The notes under the pieces are model-generated. The model was not told the origin of the DNA, did no database searches, and was given only the letters and a program-made list of their open reading frames with translations. Shown here piece after piece: positions 26,321-37,813 of a stretch of DNA of 64,000 nt. A program made the position numbers and the translations under genes. How positions within the stretch are numbered: position 1 is the stretch's first letter; each line of letters begins with the position of its first letter. The stretch comes from Pseudomonas sp. (GTDB lineage: Bacteria; Pseudomonadota; Gammaproteobacteria; Pseudomonadales; Pseudomonadaceae). The stretch spans positions 1-64,000 of the forward strand of contig NZ_JAGIBG010000008.1 of assembly GCF_017744435.1 (NCBI RefSeq). Reading direction: 5' to 3'.

Positions 26321-27853
26321 ATGAGAATCCACGTCAACTTTCTCGACCGTGTCGGTATCACTCAGGAAATCCTCTCGCTGCTTGGGGCGCGCAACCTCAA
26401 CCTGGACGCCGTGGAGATGATTCCGCCCAACGTCTATATCGATGCCCCGACCCTGTCGCCAAGGGTGCTCGACGAACTCTACGCAGCCTTGCTGGGCGTG
26501 GACGGGGTGCAGGAGGTGGCGCTGGTCGACTTCCTCCCCGGCCACCGTCGGCGCCTGCAGCTGGAAGCGCTGCTGGCGGCGATGAGCGACCCGGTGCTGG
26601 CGGTGGACCCTGGCGGCCATGTGCTGCTGGCGAACCCGACCCTGGTCGCCCTGGTGGGTCGCGAGCCGGCAGGGGAGCCGTTGAACCGGTTGTTTGCCGA
26701 GCCGGACCTGGCCCAGACCCTGATCGACAAGGGCTTCCGCCTGCCGATGTGCGAGGTGGGCTTCCAGGGCCAGGCCCTGTTGCTGGAGGCCACGCCGATC
26801 AGTGGTGGCGCCGATGGCCTGGTGGGCGGCCTGCTGACCCTGTACCCGCCCAGCCGCATCGGCGAGCGCCTGGCCTCGCTGCTGCATGACAATAGCGAAG
26901 GCCTGGGAGCGTTACTGGGCGAGTCGGCCGCCCTGCAGGCGCTCAAGGCCCGCCTGCACAAGGTGGCGAGCCTGGAGGCGCCGGTATTGATCCAGGGCGA
27001 GACCGGTACCGGCAAGGAACTGGTGGCCCGTGCCTGCCACGCGCTGAGTGCCCGGCGCGATGCCTCGTTCCTGGCGCTGAACTGCGCGGCGCTGCCCGAG
27101 AGCCTGGCCGAAAGCGAGCTGTTCGGCTACGCCGCCGGTGCCTTCACCGGCGCCCAGCGGGGCGGCAAGCCGGGCCTGCTGGAACTGGCCGATGGCGGTA
27201 CGGTGTTTCTCGATGAAGTGGGCGAGATGTCGCCGTACCTGCAGGCCAAGCTGCTGCGTTTTCTCAATGACGGCAGCTTTCGCCGGGTGGGCGGTGGCAG
27301 CGAGGTGCAGGTGAATGTGCGGGTGGTCTGCGCCACCCACCGCCACCTGGAAAGCATGGTGATCGAGGGCGGTTTTCGCGAAGACCTCTACTACCGCCTC
27401 AATGTGCTCAACCTGCAGGTGCCGCCGCTGCGTGAGCGCGGCAAGGACATCCTGCTGCTGGCCGAGCATTTCCTGCGCCAGGCCTGTGCACAGATCCAGC
27501 GCGCCCCGTGCCGGCTGGCGCTGGCCACCCATCCGCTGCTGCTGGGCAATCGCTGGTCCGGCAATGTGCGCCAGTTGCAGAACGTGATCTTCCGTGCGGC
27601 GGCCATCAGCGAAGGGGAGGTGATCGACTGTGATGACCTGGAACTGGCTGGCACCGCCTTGAGCAGCCAGCAAGCCGAGGGGCAGGAGATCGTCAGCCTG
27701 GAGGCGGCCGTGCAGGCCTTTGAAAAATCCTTGCTGGAAAAGCTGTACGCGAGCTACCCCTCGACCCGGCAACTGGCAGTGCGCTTGCAGACGTCGCACA
27801 CGGCAATCGGCCAGCGTTTGCGCAAGTACGGCATTGCCAGCCGGGCCTCGTAG
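26321..27853 (+). CDS. gcsR: GcsR, TyrR-like sigma-54 activator of glycine cleavage genes
   Basis: A 510-residue regulator with an N-terminal ACT domain (residues 1-70, VNFLDRVGITQEILSLL), a PAS domain (about 77-185), a sigma-54-interacting AAA+ domain (about 205-430: Walker A GETGTGKE, GAFTGA, Walker B GTVFLDEVGE) and a TyrR-type HTH at the C-terminus (TRQLAVRLQTSHTAIGQRL). The intact GAFTGA loop means it can activate sigma-54 polymerase. It is followed by three 16-bp palindromes and a sigma-54 promoter before gcvH, as for P. aeruginosa GcsR, which responds to glycine. Confidence 0.93.
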   Translation: MRIHVNFLDRVGITQEILSLLGARNLNLDAVEMIPPNVYIDAPTLSPRVLDELYAALLGVDGVQEVALVDFLPGHRRRLQLEALLAAMSDPVLAVDPGGHVLLANPTLVALVGREPAGEPLNRLFAEPDLAQTLIDKGFRLPMCEVGFQGQALLLEATPISGGADGLVGGLLTLYPPSRIGERLASLLHDNSEGLGALLGESAALQALKARLHKVASLEAPVLIQGETGTGKELVARACHALSARRDASFLALNCAALPESLAESELFGYAAGAFTGAQRGGKPGLLELADGGTVFLDEVGEMSPYLQAKLLRFLNDGSFRRVGGGSEVQVNVRVVCATHRHLESMVIEGGFREDLYYRLNVLNLQVPPLRERGKDILLLAEHFLRQACAQIQRAPCRLALATHPLLLGNRWSGNVRQLQNVIFRAAAISEGEVIDCDDLELAGTALSSQQAEGQEIVSLEAAVQAFEKSLLEKLYASYPSTRQLAVRLQTSHTAIGQRLRKYGIASRAS

Positions 27854-27860
27854 CCGACCC

Positions 27861-27975
27861 GGTGCGAATACGCTCCGCTGGAGTGATTGTGCTCCAGGCG
27901 GGCGTGGTCCCGGGTTCATTGGCCCGTGTTGTCAGGGTTGCCTGCCGGGCCCAGGCCACGGAGCGAATTCGCTCC
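27861..27975. promoter_or_regulatory. Three GcsR-type palindromes (enhancer sites)
   Basis: Three related 16-mers of form GGWGYG-N4-YGCTCC occur at 27861-27876 (GGTGCGAATACGCTCC), 27880-27895 (GGAGTGATTGTGCTCC) and 27960-27975 (GGAGCGAATTCGCTCC, a perfect palindrome). They lie 67-180 bp upstream of the sigma-54 promoter, the usual distance for enhancer binding. Confidence 0.75.
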
Positions 27976-28041
27976 ATCGCGCAGGCGCCGGATTGATCGA
28001 TATAATTTTGTAAGTCATTGAAATAAAAGGGTTTAAGTGAG

Positions 28042-28058
28042 TTGGCATCGCCCTTGCT
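28042..28058 (+). promoter_or_regulatory. Sigma-54 promoter of gcvH-gcvP-glyA
   Basis: TTGGCATCGCCCTTGCT carries GG and GC separated by exactly 10 bases and matches the -24/-12 consensus closely. It lies 54 bp upstream of the gcvH start. Confidence 0.85.
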
Positions 28059-28112
28059 CTGTATCAGTCAGTCCTGCATCGGGACCCATCTGATAACAAG
28101 AGAGGAAGATCC

Positions 28113-28490
28113 ATGACCACGCTGCGTTTTACTCCTGAACACGAATGGCTGCGTCTGGAAGCGACGGGCGAACTGACCGTCGGCATCACCAGCTATGCCC
28201 AGCAGGCCTTGGGCGACGTGGTGTTCGTGCAACTGCCGGAGCCGGGCGAGTATGGAGAGGGCAACGAAGTCGCGGTGCTGGAGTCGGTGAAGGCCGCGAG
28301 CAACATCACCATGCCGTTGCGCGGCACCGTGGTGGCCGTCAACCAGGCCCTGGCCGACGACCCCGAGCTGGTCAACACCTCACCGATGCAGGACGGCTGG
28401 TTCTTCCGCATCCAGGCGGCCAACCCGGCGGAACTCGACGGCTTGATGGACCAGGACGGCTACGACCGCTTCCTGGCCGACAACGCCTGA
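28113..28490 (+). CDS. gcvH: Glycine cleavage system H protein
   Basis: A 125-residue lipoyl carrier protein of the glycine cleavage complex. The lipoylated residue is Lys60 in the VLESVKAAS motif. The N-terminal [11 protein letters not shown] is standard. It shuttles the aminomethyl intermediate from GcvP to GcvT and is oxidised by dihydrolipoamide dehydrogenase. It is the first gene after the sigma-54 promoter, with GAGAGGAAG as its ribosome site, and gcvP follows after 14 bp. Confidence 0.95.
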   Translation: MTTLRFTPEHEWLRLEATGELTVGITSYAQQALGDVVFVQLPEPGEYGEGNEVAVLESVKAASNITMPLRGTVVAVNQALADDPELVNTSPMQDGWFFRIQAANPAELDGLMDQDGYDRFLADNA

Positions 28491-28504
28491 GCCAGGGTGC
28501 CGAC

Positions 28505-31375
28505 ATGACCAACCCAACCATCCCGCTGGGCACCGACAACGAGTTCATCGCCCGCCACATCGGCCCGCGCGAAGGCGATATCGACGCCATGCTGGCGCTG
28601 GTCGGCCATGACTCGCTCGACGCCCTGATCGACAGCGTCATCCCCGCCAGCATCAAGGGCAGCAGCGTGCTCGAGCTGAGCAAAGGGCAGGGCGAGGCTG
28701 AAGCCCTGGCCGCCCTCAAGGCCATCGCTGCGAACAACCAGCTGTTCAGTAATCACATCGGCCAGGGCTACTACCCTTGCCACACGCCGACACCGATCCT
28801 GCGCAACCTGCTGGAGAACCCGGCCTGGTACACCGCCTACACGCCGTACCAGCCGGAAATCTCCCAGGGTCGCCTGGAGGCGTTGCTGAACTTCCAGACC
28901 CTGGTCAGCGACCTCACCGGCATGCAGATCGCCAACGCCTCGCTGCTCGACGAAGCCACCGCCGCCGCCGAGGCCATGACCTTCTGCAAGCGCCTGGCAA
29001 AGAACAAGGCCCCGGCATTCTTTGCCTCCAGCCATTGCCACCCGCAAACCCTCGATGTGCTGCGTACCCGTGCCCAGCCACTGGGTATCGAAGTGGTCAT
29101 CGCGGATGACGCCGATCTGCATGGCCAAAGCCTGGACGGCTATTTCGGCCTGTTGCTGCAATACCCGGCCAGCACCGGCGCCATCAGCGACCACCGCGCC
29201 CTGGTGCAGCGCGCCCATGACGCGGGTGCGCTGGTGGCCGTGGCCGCCGACCTGCTGGCGCTGACCTTGCTGACCCCACCGGGCGAGTTCGATGCCGACG
29301 TGGTGCTGGGCAGCGCCCAGCGTTTCGGCGTGCCGCTGGGCTTTGGCGGCCCGCACGCGGCGTACTTCGCCACCCGCGACGGGTTCAAGCGCGACATGCC
29401 CGGCCGCCTGGTGGGCGTGTCCATCGACCGCTTCGGCAAGCCGGCCCTGCGCCTGGCCATGCAGACACGCGAGCAACACATCCGCCGCGAAAAGGCCACC
29501 AGCAACATCTGCACCGCGCAGGTGCTGCTGGCCAACATCGCCAGCATGTATGCGGTGTACCACGGCCCCCAGGGCCTGGAGCAGATTGCCCGGCGGGTGC
29601 ACCGCCTGACCGCGATCCTGGTGCAAGGGTTGCAGCAGCTGGGGCACAAGGTCGAGCAGGCGCACTTCTTCGACAGCGTCAGCGTGGTCACCGCGAGGCC
29701 CGTGGCCGATGTACTGGCGGCGGCACAGGCCAAGCGCCTGAACCTGCGGCTGATCGATGCGCGGCGGGTTGGTGTGGCCCTGGATGAAACCTGCGAGCAG
29801 GCCAGTGTCGAGGCCCTGTGGCAGGTGTTTGCCGAGGCCGGCCAGGCGCTTCCGGACTTCACCGCCCTGGCCGCCAAGGTGGTCGATTGCCTGCCAGCGC
29901 CCTTGCTGCGCACGACGCCGTTCCTGCAGCACCCGGTGTTCAACCGGTATCACAGCGAAACCGAGCTGATGCGCTACCTGCGCCGCCTGGCCGACAAGGA
30001 CCTGGCCCTGGACCGCAGCATGATCGCCCTGGGCTCGTGCACCATGAAGCTCAACGCCGCCAGCGAGATGGTGCCGATCACCTGGCCGGAATTCGGCGCG
30101 CTGCACCCGTTCGCCCCGGCCGAACAGACGCTGGGCTACCGCCAGCTGACCGATGAACTGGAGGCCATGCTCTGTGCGGCCACCGGCTATGACGCCATGT
30201 CGCTGCAGCCCAATGCCGGCTCCCAGGGCGAGTATGCCGGCCTGCTGGCCATCCGCGCCTACCACGCCAGCCGTGGCGAGGCAGGGCGCGATGTGTGCCT
30301 GATTCCGTCGTCGGCCCATGGCACCAACCCGGCCACGGCGCAGATGGCCGGCATGCGGGTAGTGGTGGTCGACTGCGACGCGCGTGGCAACGTCGATGTC
30401 GCCGACCTGCAGCACAAGGCCGAGCAGCACAAGGCGCACCTGGCGGCGCTGATGATTACCTACCCCTCGACCCACGGCGTGTTCGAGGATGCCATCACGC
30501 GCATCTGCGACATCGTTCATGAGCACGGCGGCCAGGTGTATCTGGATGGCGCCAACATGAACGCCATGGTCGGCCTGTGCGCCCCGGGCAAGTTCGGCGG
30601 CGACGTGTCGCACCTGAACCTGCACAAGACCTTCTGCATCCCCCACGGCGGCGGCGGCCCCGGTGTCGGCCCGATCGGCGTCAAGGCGCACCTGGCGCCG
30701 TTCCTGCCCGGCCATGCTCATCTGGCCAACCGGCAGGGCGCGGTCAGCGCGGCGCCCTATGGCAGTGCCAGCATCCTGCCGATCACCTGGATGTACATCC
30801 GCATGATGGGCGGGGAAGGGCTCAAGCGTGCCTCGCAGCTGGCGATCCTCAATGCCAACTACATTGCCCGGCGCCTGGAGGAGCACTACCCGGTGCTGTA
30901 CACCGGCGAGAACGGCCTGGTCGCCCACGAGTGCATCCTCGACCTGCGCCCGCTCAAGGACAGCAGCGGCATCAGCGTCGAAGACGTGGCCAAGCGCCTG
31001 ATCGACTTCGGCTTCCATGCCCCGACCATGTCGTTCCCGGTGGCTGGCACGCTGATGGTCGAGCCGACCGAGAGCGAGTCCAAGGAAGAGCTGGACCGCT
31101 TCTGCGCCGCGATGATCTGCATCCGCGAGGAAATCCGCGCCGTGGAAAACGGCACCCTGGACAAGCTCGACAACCCGCTGAAGAACGCCCCGCATACCGC
31201 CTCCGAGCTGGTCGGCGAGTGGCCCCATGGCTATGCCCGGGAGCTGGCGGTGTACCCGCTGGCAGAGTTACGCGACAGCAAGTATTGGCCGCCGGTGGGG
31301 CGCGTGGACAACGTCTACGGCGACCGCAACCTGGCCTGTGCCTGCCCGCCGCTGTCGAGTTATCAAGATGCCTGA
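28505..31375 (+). CDS. gcvP: Glycine dehydrogenase (decarboxylating), P protein
   Basis: A 956-residue single-chain P protein that decarboxylates glycine using PLP. The PLP lysine sits in [18 protein letters not shown] near residue 704, and the N-terminal half carries [10 protein letters not shown] and the GQGYY region. The frame is open upstream into gcvH in another frame, but the ATG at 28505 gives the standard N-terminus. It is intact and probably co-transcribed with gcvH and glyA. Confidence 0.96.
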   Translation: MTNPTIPLGTDNEFIARHIGPREGDIDAMLALVGHDSLDALIDSVIPASIKGSSVLELSKGQGEAEALAALKAIAANNQLFSNHIGQGYYPCHTPTPILRNLLENPAWYTAYTPYQPEISQGRLEALLNFQTLVSDLTGMQIANASLLDEATAAAEAMTFCKRLAKNKAPAFFASSHCHPQTLDVLRTRAQPLGIEVVIADDADLHGQSLDGYFGLLLQYPASTGAISDHRALVQRAHDAGALVAVAADLLALTLLTPPGEFDADVVLGSAQRFGVPLGFGGPHAAYFATRDGFKRDMPGRLVGVSIDRFGKPALRLAMQTREQHIRREKATSNICTAQVLLANIASMYAVYHGPQGLEQIARRVHRLTAILVQGLQQLGHKVEQAHFFDSVSVVTARPVADVLAAAQAKRLNLRLIDARRVGVALDETCEQASVEALWQVFAEAGQALPDFTALAAKVVDCLPAPLLRTTPFLQHPVFNRYHSETELMRYLRRLADKDLALDRSMIALGSCTMKLNAASEMVPITWPEFGALHPFAPAEQTLGYRQLTDELEAMLCAATGYDAMSLQPNAGSQGEYAGLLAIRAYHASRGEAGRDVCLIPSSAHGTNPATAQMAGMRVVVVDCDARGNVDVADLQHKAEQHKAHLAALMITYPSTHGVFEDAITRICDIVHEHGGQVYLDGANMNAMVGLCAPGKFGGDVSHLNLHKTFCIPHGGGGPGVGPIGVKAHLAPFLPGHAHLANRQGAVSAAPYGSASILPITWMYIRMMGGEGLKRASQLAILNANYIARRLEEHYPVLYTGENGLVAHECILDLRPLKDSSGISVEDVAKRLIDFGFHAPTMSFPVAGTLMVEPTESESKEELDRFCAAMICIREEIRAVENGTLDKLDNPLKNAPHTASELVGEWPHGYARELAVYPLAELRDSKYWPPVGRVDNVYGDRNLACACPPLSSYQDA

Positions 31376-31380
31376 CCTGC

Positions 31381-31403
31381 CGGCCCGGACCCGGTCCGGG
31401 CCG
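31381..31403 (+). terminator. GC-rich hairpin between gcvP and glyA
   Basis: An 11-bp near-perfect palindrome centred on 31392 (GGCCCGGACC on the left arm) is followed by TGTTT. The short T-run suggests partial termination or mRNA stabilisation rather than full termination. Confidence 0.45.
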
Positions 31404-31436
31404 TGTTTGCCGACCGAACAACAAGGAATCACACCC

Positions 31437-32690
<1,254 letters not shown>

Positions 32691-32710
32691 CACCCGGGGG
32701 CCGCTTTGCG

Positions 32711-32782
32711 GCCCTTCGCGGGCTCGCCCGCTCCCACAGGTAATGCGCAATGCCTGTGGGAGCGGGCGAGCCCGCGAAGGGC
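32711..32782. repeat. REP pair: 30-bp perfect inverted repeat
   Basis: Two perfect 30-bp arms (32711-32740 and 32753-32782; arm begins GCCCTTCGCGGGCTCGCCCG) surround a 12-base loop, with further imperfect pairing outside. This is the REP type abundant in P. putida-group intergenic DNA. It lies between glyA and lipA and can also act as a terminator. Confidence 0.9.
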
Positions 32783-32841
32783 TGCAAAGCAGCCCCCAGT
32801 AATGCTGTCAGTCAATATCAGCGCGGGGCCAGGAGCCAGCC

Positions 32842-33816
32842 ATGTCTACCGAACAACTGCAACACACACCGCCGCGCCCGCAGCCCTTGCAGGCCGGGGT
32901 AAAACTACGCGGCGCCGACAAGGTGGCGCGCATCCCGGTGAAGATCCTGCCCACCGAACAGGTGCCGCGCAAACCCGACTGGATTCGCGTGGAGATTCCC
33001 ACCACGCCGGAAGTGGCCCGGGTCAAGGCCCTGCTGCGCAAGCACCGGCTGCACAGCGTGTGCGAAGAGGCGTCCTGCCCGAACTTGGGCGAGTGTTTTT
33101 CCGGCGGCACGGCGACGTTCATGATCATGGGCGACATCTGCACCCGCCGTTGCCCGTTCTGCGATGTCGGCCATGGCCGGCCCAAGCCACTGGATGCCGA
33201 TGAGCCGAAAAACCTGGCCATCGCCATTGCCGACCTTGGCCTGAAGTATGTGGTGATCACCTCGGTGGACCGCGACGACCTGCGCGATGGTGGCGCCGGG
33301 CACTTTGCCGATTGCCTGCGCGAGATCCGCAGGCTGTCGCCGGGGATTCAGCTGGAGACCCTGGTGCCGGATTACCGCGGGCGCATGGACGTGGCCCTGG
33401 ACATCACCGCCCAGGAGCCGCCTGATGTGTTCAACCACAACCTGGAAACCGTGCCGCGCCTGTACCGGGCGGCACGGCCAGGCTCGGACTTCGAGTGGTC
33501 GCTGGATCTGCTGCAGCGCTTCAAGCAACGTGTGCCGACGGTACCGACCAAGTCCGGCCTGATGCTCGGCCTGGGCGAGACCGATGCCGAAGTGGTCGAG
33601 GTCATGCAGCGCATGCGTGAGCATCAGGTCGACATGCTGACCCTGGGGCAGTACCTGCAACCGTCACGCAGCCACCTGCCGGTACAGCGCTTCGTGCACC
33701 CTGACACCTTCGCCAGGCTTGCCGAGCAAGCCAAGGCGATGGGGTTCAGAAACGTGGCCGCCGGGCCGCTGGTGCGCTCGTCCTACCACGCCGACCGGCA
33801 ACTGCAAGCCGTATGA
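32842..33816 (+). CDS. lipA: Lipoyl synthase (second-copy type)
   Basis: A 324-residue radical-SAM lipoyl synthase that inserts two sulfurs into octanoyl carriers. The auxiliary cluster ligands are Cys74, Cys79 and Cys85 ([12 protein letters not shown]) and the radical-SAM cluster ligands Cys100, Cys104 and Cys107 (CTRRCPFC). The RSSYHAD C-terminus is present. It is not beside lipB, where the housekeeping gene usually lies. Its position behind gcvH-gcvP-glyA suggests it lipoylates this GcvH. A REP pair separates it from glyA. Confidence 0.92.
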   Translation: MSTEQLQHTPPRPQPLQAGVKLRGADKVARIPVKILPTEQVPRKPDWIRVEIPTTPEVARVKALLRKHRLHSVCEEASCPNLGECFSGGTATFMIMGDICTRRCPFCDVGHGRPKPLDADEPKNLAIAIADLGLKYVVITSVDRDDLRDGGAGHFADCLREIRRLSPGIQLETLVPDYRGRMDVALDITAQEPPDVFNHNLETVPRLYRAARPGSDFEWSLDLLQRFKQRVPTVPTKSGLMLGLGETDAEVVEVMQRMREHQVDMLTLGQYLQPSRSHLPVQRFVHPDTFARLAEQAKAMGFRNVAAGPLVRSSYHADRQLQAV

Positions 33817-33838
33817 GGCTGCGCCCGACGGGGCAGGG

Positions 33839-34417
33839 TCAACGTTCGCGGTAGGTGCCTTTTTGCTTGGCGGCGTGCGTCGCCAATGCATCCATGAGCG
33901 CGGGCGACAAGCAGTCGTAGGGTTCCAGGCCAAGTTCACGCAGGCGCCCGCGAATCGCGGCCATCTGTGTCGGTGGCGTGCCGCTTTCGATCACCGAGGA
34001 CACGAAAGCGGCAAATGCCGGTGCAGACCAGCCGGTTTGCGGGGACAGCTCGGTATGCACGAAGTCGAGGCCGTAGAAGGCATGCCCGCTGTTCTCGACG
34101 CGGCCGAACAGGTGGGCGCCACAGTCACGGCAGGCATGGCGCTGGATCACCGCGCCGGGGTCAACCACCTGGAGCTTCTCGCCATGGGCCAGCACGCTGA
34201 CCTTGTCCCGTGGGACCACGGCCACCACCGAGAAGGTCGCGCCTGCGGGCTTCCAGCACTTGGTGCAGCCACAGGCATGGTTGTGCAGCGTTTGCGCGTT
34301 GATGGCGACCTCGACCTTGTCGGTCGGGCACAAGCACTGCAGGGTACCGCCGGTGAAACCGGGTTGCTCTGGCTGGATACCCTGGTCGATCGATGGATGT
34401 AACGGTACGGCGTTCAT
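33839..34417 (-). CDS. gfa: Gfa-like S-(hydroxymethyl)glutathione synthase
   Basis: A 192-residue Gfa-family zinc protein. Cysteine pairs in LQCLCP, CGCTKCW and [11 protein letters not shown] are the zinc ligands of the fold. Gfa proteins are proposed to speed the condensation of formaldehyde with glutathione before oxidation by glutathione-dependent formaldehyde dehydrogenase. No formaldehyde dehydrogenase gene is adjacent. It lies downstream of a class V aminotransferase gene on the same strand after about 70 bp. Confidence 0.87.
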   Translation of the reverse strand: MNAVPLHPSIDQGIQPEQPGFTGGTLQCLCPTDKVEVAINAQTLHNHACGCTKCWKPAGATFSVVAVVPRDKVSVLAHGEKLQVVDPGAVIQRHACRDCGAHLFGRVENSGHAFYGLDFVHTELSPQTGWSAPAFAAFVSSVIESGTPPTQMAAIRGRLRELGLEPYDCLSPALMDALATHAAKQKGTYRER

Positions 34418-34487
34418 GGTACTGGTCCCTCCTGGCGCTGGTGTGAGGTCAGTCTGGAGCGTAGGCGAAATGCAGCCAGGATGAGGC

Positions 34488-35621
34488 TCAGTTCACCAGC
34501 ACTTCGTCCAGTGCCTGTTCAAGGGTGCTGACCGTGCGCTCGATGTTGTGCAGTTTTTCGAGCCCGAACAGGCCGATGCGGAAGGTCTGGAAGTCGGCTG
34601 GCTCGTCACATTGCAACGGCACGCCGGCGGCGATCTGCAAGCCATGCTCGGCAAATTTGCTGCCGTTCTTGATGTCGGCATCATCGGTGTAGCTCACCAC
34701 CACACCCGGGGCCTGGAAGCCGGCTGCGGCCACGCTCCTGATGCCTTTGCCGACCAGCATGGCGCGCACCCGATCGCCCAGCGTCTGCTGTTCGCCGCGC
34801 AGCTTGTCGAAACCATAGGCTTGCATCTCGTTCATCACCTCGTTGAACCGAGCCAGTGAATCGCTGGGCATGGTTGCATGGTAGGCATGCCCGCCCTGTT
34901 CATAGGCCTGCATGATCTGCAGCCACTTTTTCAGGTCGCAGGCAAAGCTGCTGCTCTGCGTCTGCCCGATGCGCTCCAGGGCCAAGGCACTGAACATCAC
35001 CAGGGCGCAGCAAGGGGAGGCGCTCCAGCCTTTCTGCGGTGCGCTGATCAGCAGGTCGACGGCGCACTTTTGCATATCGACCCACAGCGTGCCTGAGGCG
35101 ATGCAGTCCAGCACGAACAGGCCACCCACCGCATGCACGGCGTCGCCGACGGCCCGCAGGTAATTGTCGGGCAGGATCATCCCGGAAGAGGTTTCGACAT
35201 GGGGGGCGAAGACCACCTGCGGCTTGTGCGTCTCGATGGCCGCCAGCACTTCGTCCAGGGGAGGAGGGGCGTAGGCCGCCTGGCGACCCGTTTCGACCGG
35301 TCGGGCTTTCAGCACCGTGGTGGCCGCCGGGATGTTGCCCATCTCAAGGATCTGGCTCCAGCGGTAACTGAACCAGCCGTTGCGAATCACCAGGCATTGC
35401 TGGCCGCTGGCAAACTGCCGCGCTACCGCCTCCATGCCGAAGGTACCGCTGCCCGGGACTACTGCAACGGCTTGGGCGTTGTAGACCTGTTTCAGGGTGC
35501 TGGAAATGTTCCTCATCACGCCCTGGAAGGCCTGCGACATGTGATTGAGCGAGCGGTCGGTGTAGACCACCGAGTACTCGACCAGCCCCTCGGGATCAAT
35601 GGCGGGATAGAGCTTTGACAT
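34488..35621 (-). CDS. Class V PLP aminotransferase, substrate unknown
   Basis: A 377-residue fold-type I class V enzyme. Lys197 in [14 protein letters not shown] is the PLP lysine, [13 protein letters not shown] binds the cofactor phosphate and FVLDCIAS carries the ring-contacting Asp. It resembles the alanine-glyoxylate/serine-pyruvate aminotransferase group rather than PhnW or cysteine desulfurase. Glycine and serine genes lie just upstream on the opposite strand, so a role in glyoxylate or serine transamination is possible but unproven. Confidence 0.8.
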   Translation of the reverse strand: MSKLYPAIDPEGLVEYSVVYTDRSLNHMSQAFQGVMRNISSTLKQVYNAQAVAVVPGSGTFGMEAVARQFASGQQCLVIRNGWFSYRWSQILEMGNIPAATTVLKARPVETGRQAAYAPPPLDEVLAAIETHKPQVVFAPHVETSSGMILPDNYLRAVGDAVHAVGGLFVLDCIASGTLWVDMQKCAVDLLISAPQKGWSASPCCALVMFSALALERIGQTQSSSFACDLKKWLQIMQAYEQGGHAYHATMPSDSLARFNEVMNEMQAYGFDKLRGEQQTLGDRVRAMLVGKGIRSVAAAGFQAPGVVVSYTDDADIKNGSKFAEHGLQIAAGVPLQCDEPADFQTFRIGLFGLEKLHNIERTVSTLEQALDEVLVN

Positions 35622-35772
35622 GGGGTGACTCCTTTCGGCAGAGAGGTTTCGGCAGAGATGTCAGTGCTATCGACCTTGGCCCAGGATTTGGCAAATGACA
35701 AGATTGGGCGGGGCTGATTGCAGGTACCGCTGATCCCCAGTCCACGTTGCTGCTTTCCAGGATGAACCTTAT

Positions 35773-36243
35773 ATGCCTGTATTTGAAATTCTGCCGCTGC
35801 ATTCCATAGGCCCGGCGCGCCTCGGCGCTACACGCGTGGAAGTCAGGCAGGCAATGGACGCCAGCGGATTCCCGCTGCAAACGGTCCATGGCAATTGCGA
35901 TTACTTCAGCAATGCGGCGATGCAGATCGAGTACGGTGCAGACGACAAGGCACTGTTCATTGGCGTGTCGGGAGGGGGGGAGTTCAGGGTGATGTTCAAA
36001 GGCGTTGATGTTTTCAACCTGCCTGCCAATGAGGTTTTCGCCCTGATGGCTGACGCGGATGGCTCTGGTTCGCATGACTTCAACAGTGATGAATATTGCT
36101 TTCCTGACCAGATTCTTACGCTTTGGGATGCGGATGAGCAGTATGACCGAGATGGCGATGGAACCCGTCCGATATGGGCGCAAGTGGGAATAGGCAGTGA
36201 TGCTTATCTGGCGGCTATTGTGGCCATTGAAGCCAAGGCGTGA
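35773..36243 (+). CDS. Hypothetical 156-residue acidic cytoplasmic protein
   Basis: No signal peptide or TM helix. The sequence is acidic, with an N-terminal LHSIGPARLGATRVEVRQAM and a DADGSGSHDFNSDEY stretch that looks EF-hand-like. The layout (short N-terminal motif, then a beta-rich middle YGADDKALFIGVSG) recalls small orphan immunity-like proteins, but I recognise no family. It stands alone between a class V aminotransferase and a lipase-like gene. The ribosome site AGGA is 10 bases from the ATG. Confidence 0.6.
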   Translation: MPVFEILPLHSIGPARLGATRVEVRQAMDASGFPLQTVHGNCDYFSNAAMQIEYGADDKALFIGVSGGGEFRVMFKGVDVFNLPANEVFALMADADGSGSHDFNSDEYCFPDQILTLWDADEQYDRDGDGTRPIWAQVGIGSDAYLAAIVAIEAKA

Positions 36244-36422
36244 ATGTCAGGTGGCCGCTATGAGTCGTTAGCTGCGCTCTGGCAACGGCAGCCATGGGCG
36301 GAAAGCCAATGTCCACAACTGACCGCTATCGACCCAGGGCGGCCTGAATGAAATTCGACACCGGACTGTCACAACAGGCGGCTTTCGGCCAAAAATCAAG
36401 CGTTTGTCTGGCGTCAATGTGC

Positions 36423-37658
36423 TCACCGGGAGATGTTTAGCGGGATGGCTTCATTAATCGACTGAGCATCTAACTGGTCATCTGCCGAGCTTGTCGGACA
36501 CTGACCAGGCGGGGAGCCCTGGCTCATCCTCTGGCAACTGCTGGATTGTTCTCGAGCCAGCTTTCCGGTGCATACCGAATTAAGGCTTGCCAGCCATGCG
36601 TCACCTTGCGTGTATGTGGTTTTTTTGCCGCTTCCTTTGTAGATGGCCTCTGCAAGAGTACTCATGGAGTGTCGAGCAACCGGCCCCCAAGAGCCAGAGA
36701 GATTGAATGTCACTTCCTGTACAAAGGGAAGAAGTCCTAGGAACGTTTTGTGAGGCAGCCTCAGGTTCGAGAGGATTTCGTAGTCAAAGTAGACTCTCAG
36801 AATTCTAGCCTCTGATCCTAAATTGACGCCTGCATGTTTCAAACGCGTGGGCAAGCAGTTGCAGTTTTCAACTGCTCTGGCGGTTTTACTGACGTCCACC
36901 GAGGCCGTTACAGGGGAGGGGTCGAACGCGATAACTTGCTCGATGCGATCAGGAAACGCATAAAGCATGTGCTGTGCAATGCCTCCACCCAGGGAGTGCC
37001 CGGTCGTGATGAATCTAGGAGGCTTCATTCCTTTTTCCATCGCCTGGGCGTCGTAGTGGCTCAGTATCTGGCGCATGTGCACGCGTGCCATCTCGTATTG
37101 ATTCGCCGTCGGCAGAACCCTTGTAAACCACCACATGTTTCCGTAAAGCCAGTCGTTTTTCCCCCCGGAAGTGCCTCGGAAGGCGACGACCACAATCATC
37201 TGGTTTCCAACGTGGCGTTCCCAGACGTAATACATCAACCCCGTGTCGTCCTCGCAACCAAAGCTGACCGGGCCAGTCCGGCTATGAATGCTTAGATCCA
37301 GACGCTCTTTCCATTGGGAGCCACTCGTGGTTTCAAGTAGGTGCCGATTGATATTCCTTGCATCTTCATCGGTTACACGAACTGGGTTTCCACGATCATC
37401 CGGACAACCCGCTGGCACCCGATAGGCATAGGCTGACATCAGCGCATAGGGGAGCACCCTTGCCGCAGCCAATGCCGGATCGGCAATAACTGCCCGGTAG
37501 TGCTCGGTTCGCAGCCGAACGGTGCCAGGTGTTCTTAGCCCAAGCACCGAATAGTCTTCACATGGTTCTATCGCAAAAGAAGAGCATGCCGTGAAAAAAA
37601 ACAGGCCCGCCGCGATACAGAGGTGATAGCTCTGTTTCAGCAATCTAACAAAGCTCAT
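36423..37658 (-). CDS. Class 3 lipase-like lipoprotein
   Basis: A 411-residue predicted lipoprotein. The start at 37658 gives a signal peptide ending in lipobox FTAC with Cys25. The GXSXG nucleophile elbow is TTGHSLGGG near the middle, and VVVAFRGTSGGK is the oxyanion-hole block of class 3 (fungal-type) lipases. It should hydrolyse lipids at a membrane. Base composition and codon use are more AT-rich than the flanking core genes, suggesting acquisition. No secretion or immunity gene is evident beside it. Confidence 0.75.
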   Translation of the reverse strand: MSFVRLLKQSYHLCIAAGLFFFTACSSFAIEPCEDYSVLGLRTPGTVRLRTEHYRAVIADPALAAARVLPYALMSAYAYRVPAGCPDDRGNPVRVTDEDARNINRHLLETTSGSQWKERLDLSIHSRTGPVSFGCEDDTGLMYYVWERHVGNQMIVVVAFRGTSGGKNDWLYGNMWWFTRVLPTANQYEMARVHMRQILSHYDAQAMEKGMKPPRFITTGHSLGGGIAQHMLYAFPDRIEQVIAFDPSPVTASVDVSKTARAVENCNCLPTRLKHAGVNLGSEARILRVYFDYEILSNLRLPHKTFLGLLPFVQEVTFNLSGSWGPVARHSMSTLAEAIYKGSGKKTTYTQGDAWLASLNSVCTGKLAREQSSSCQRMSQGSPPGQCPTSSADDQLDAQSINEAIPLNISR

Positions 37659-37813
37659 AGGATGGCCTCGGTCCAGACAAGTAGAAGAGACGGTGTTAAA
37701 CATGCGTCTGTAAACGAGAGGGTGCAGGCCTTGATGGTTACAACCTCACTCGAATGACCGCGGCTGGCCGATCCTGTTGAAGAAACCCTGCCCGACGTTT
37801 TCAACGGAGTCGG

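Noticed and set aside
27854..28112. Glycine riboswitch before gcvH
   Set aside because: No paired aptamer structure was recognised; the region instead holds GcsR palindromes and a sigma-54 promoter.
28460..31228. 922-codon open frame on the minus strand
   Set aside because: Antisense to gcvP, with composition typical of a shadow frame (His/Gln/Val-rich) and no domains.
32711..32782. Possible CRISPR repeat or insertion-sequence end
   Set aside because: The single inverted pair has REP sequence and no spacers, target duplication or transposase; no CRISPR array was seen anywhere in the window.
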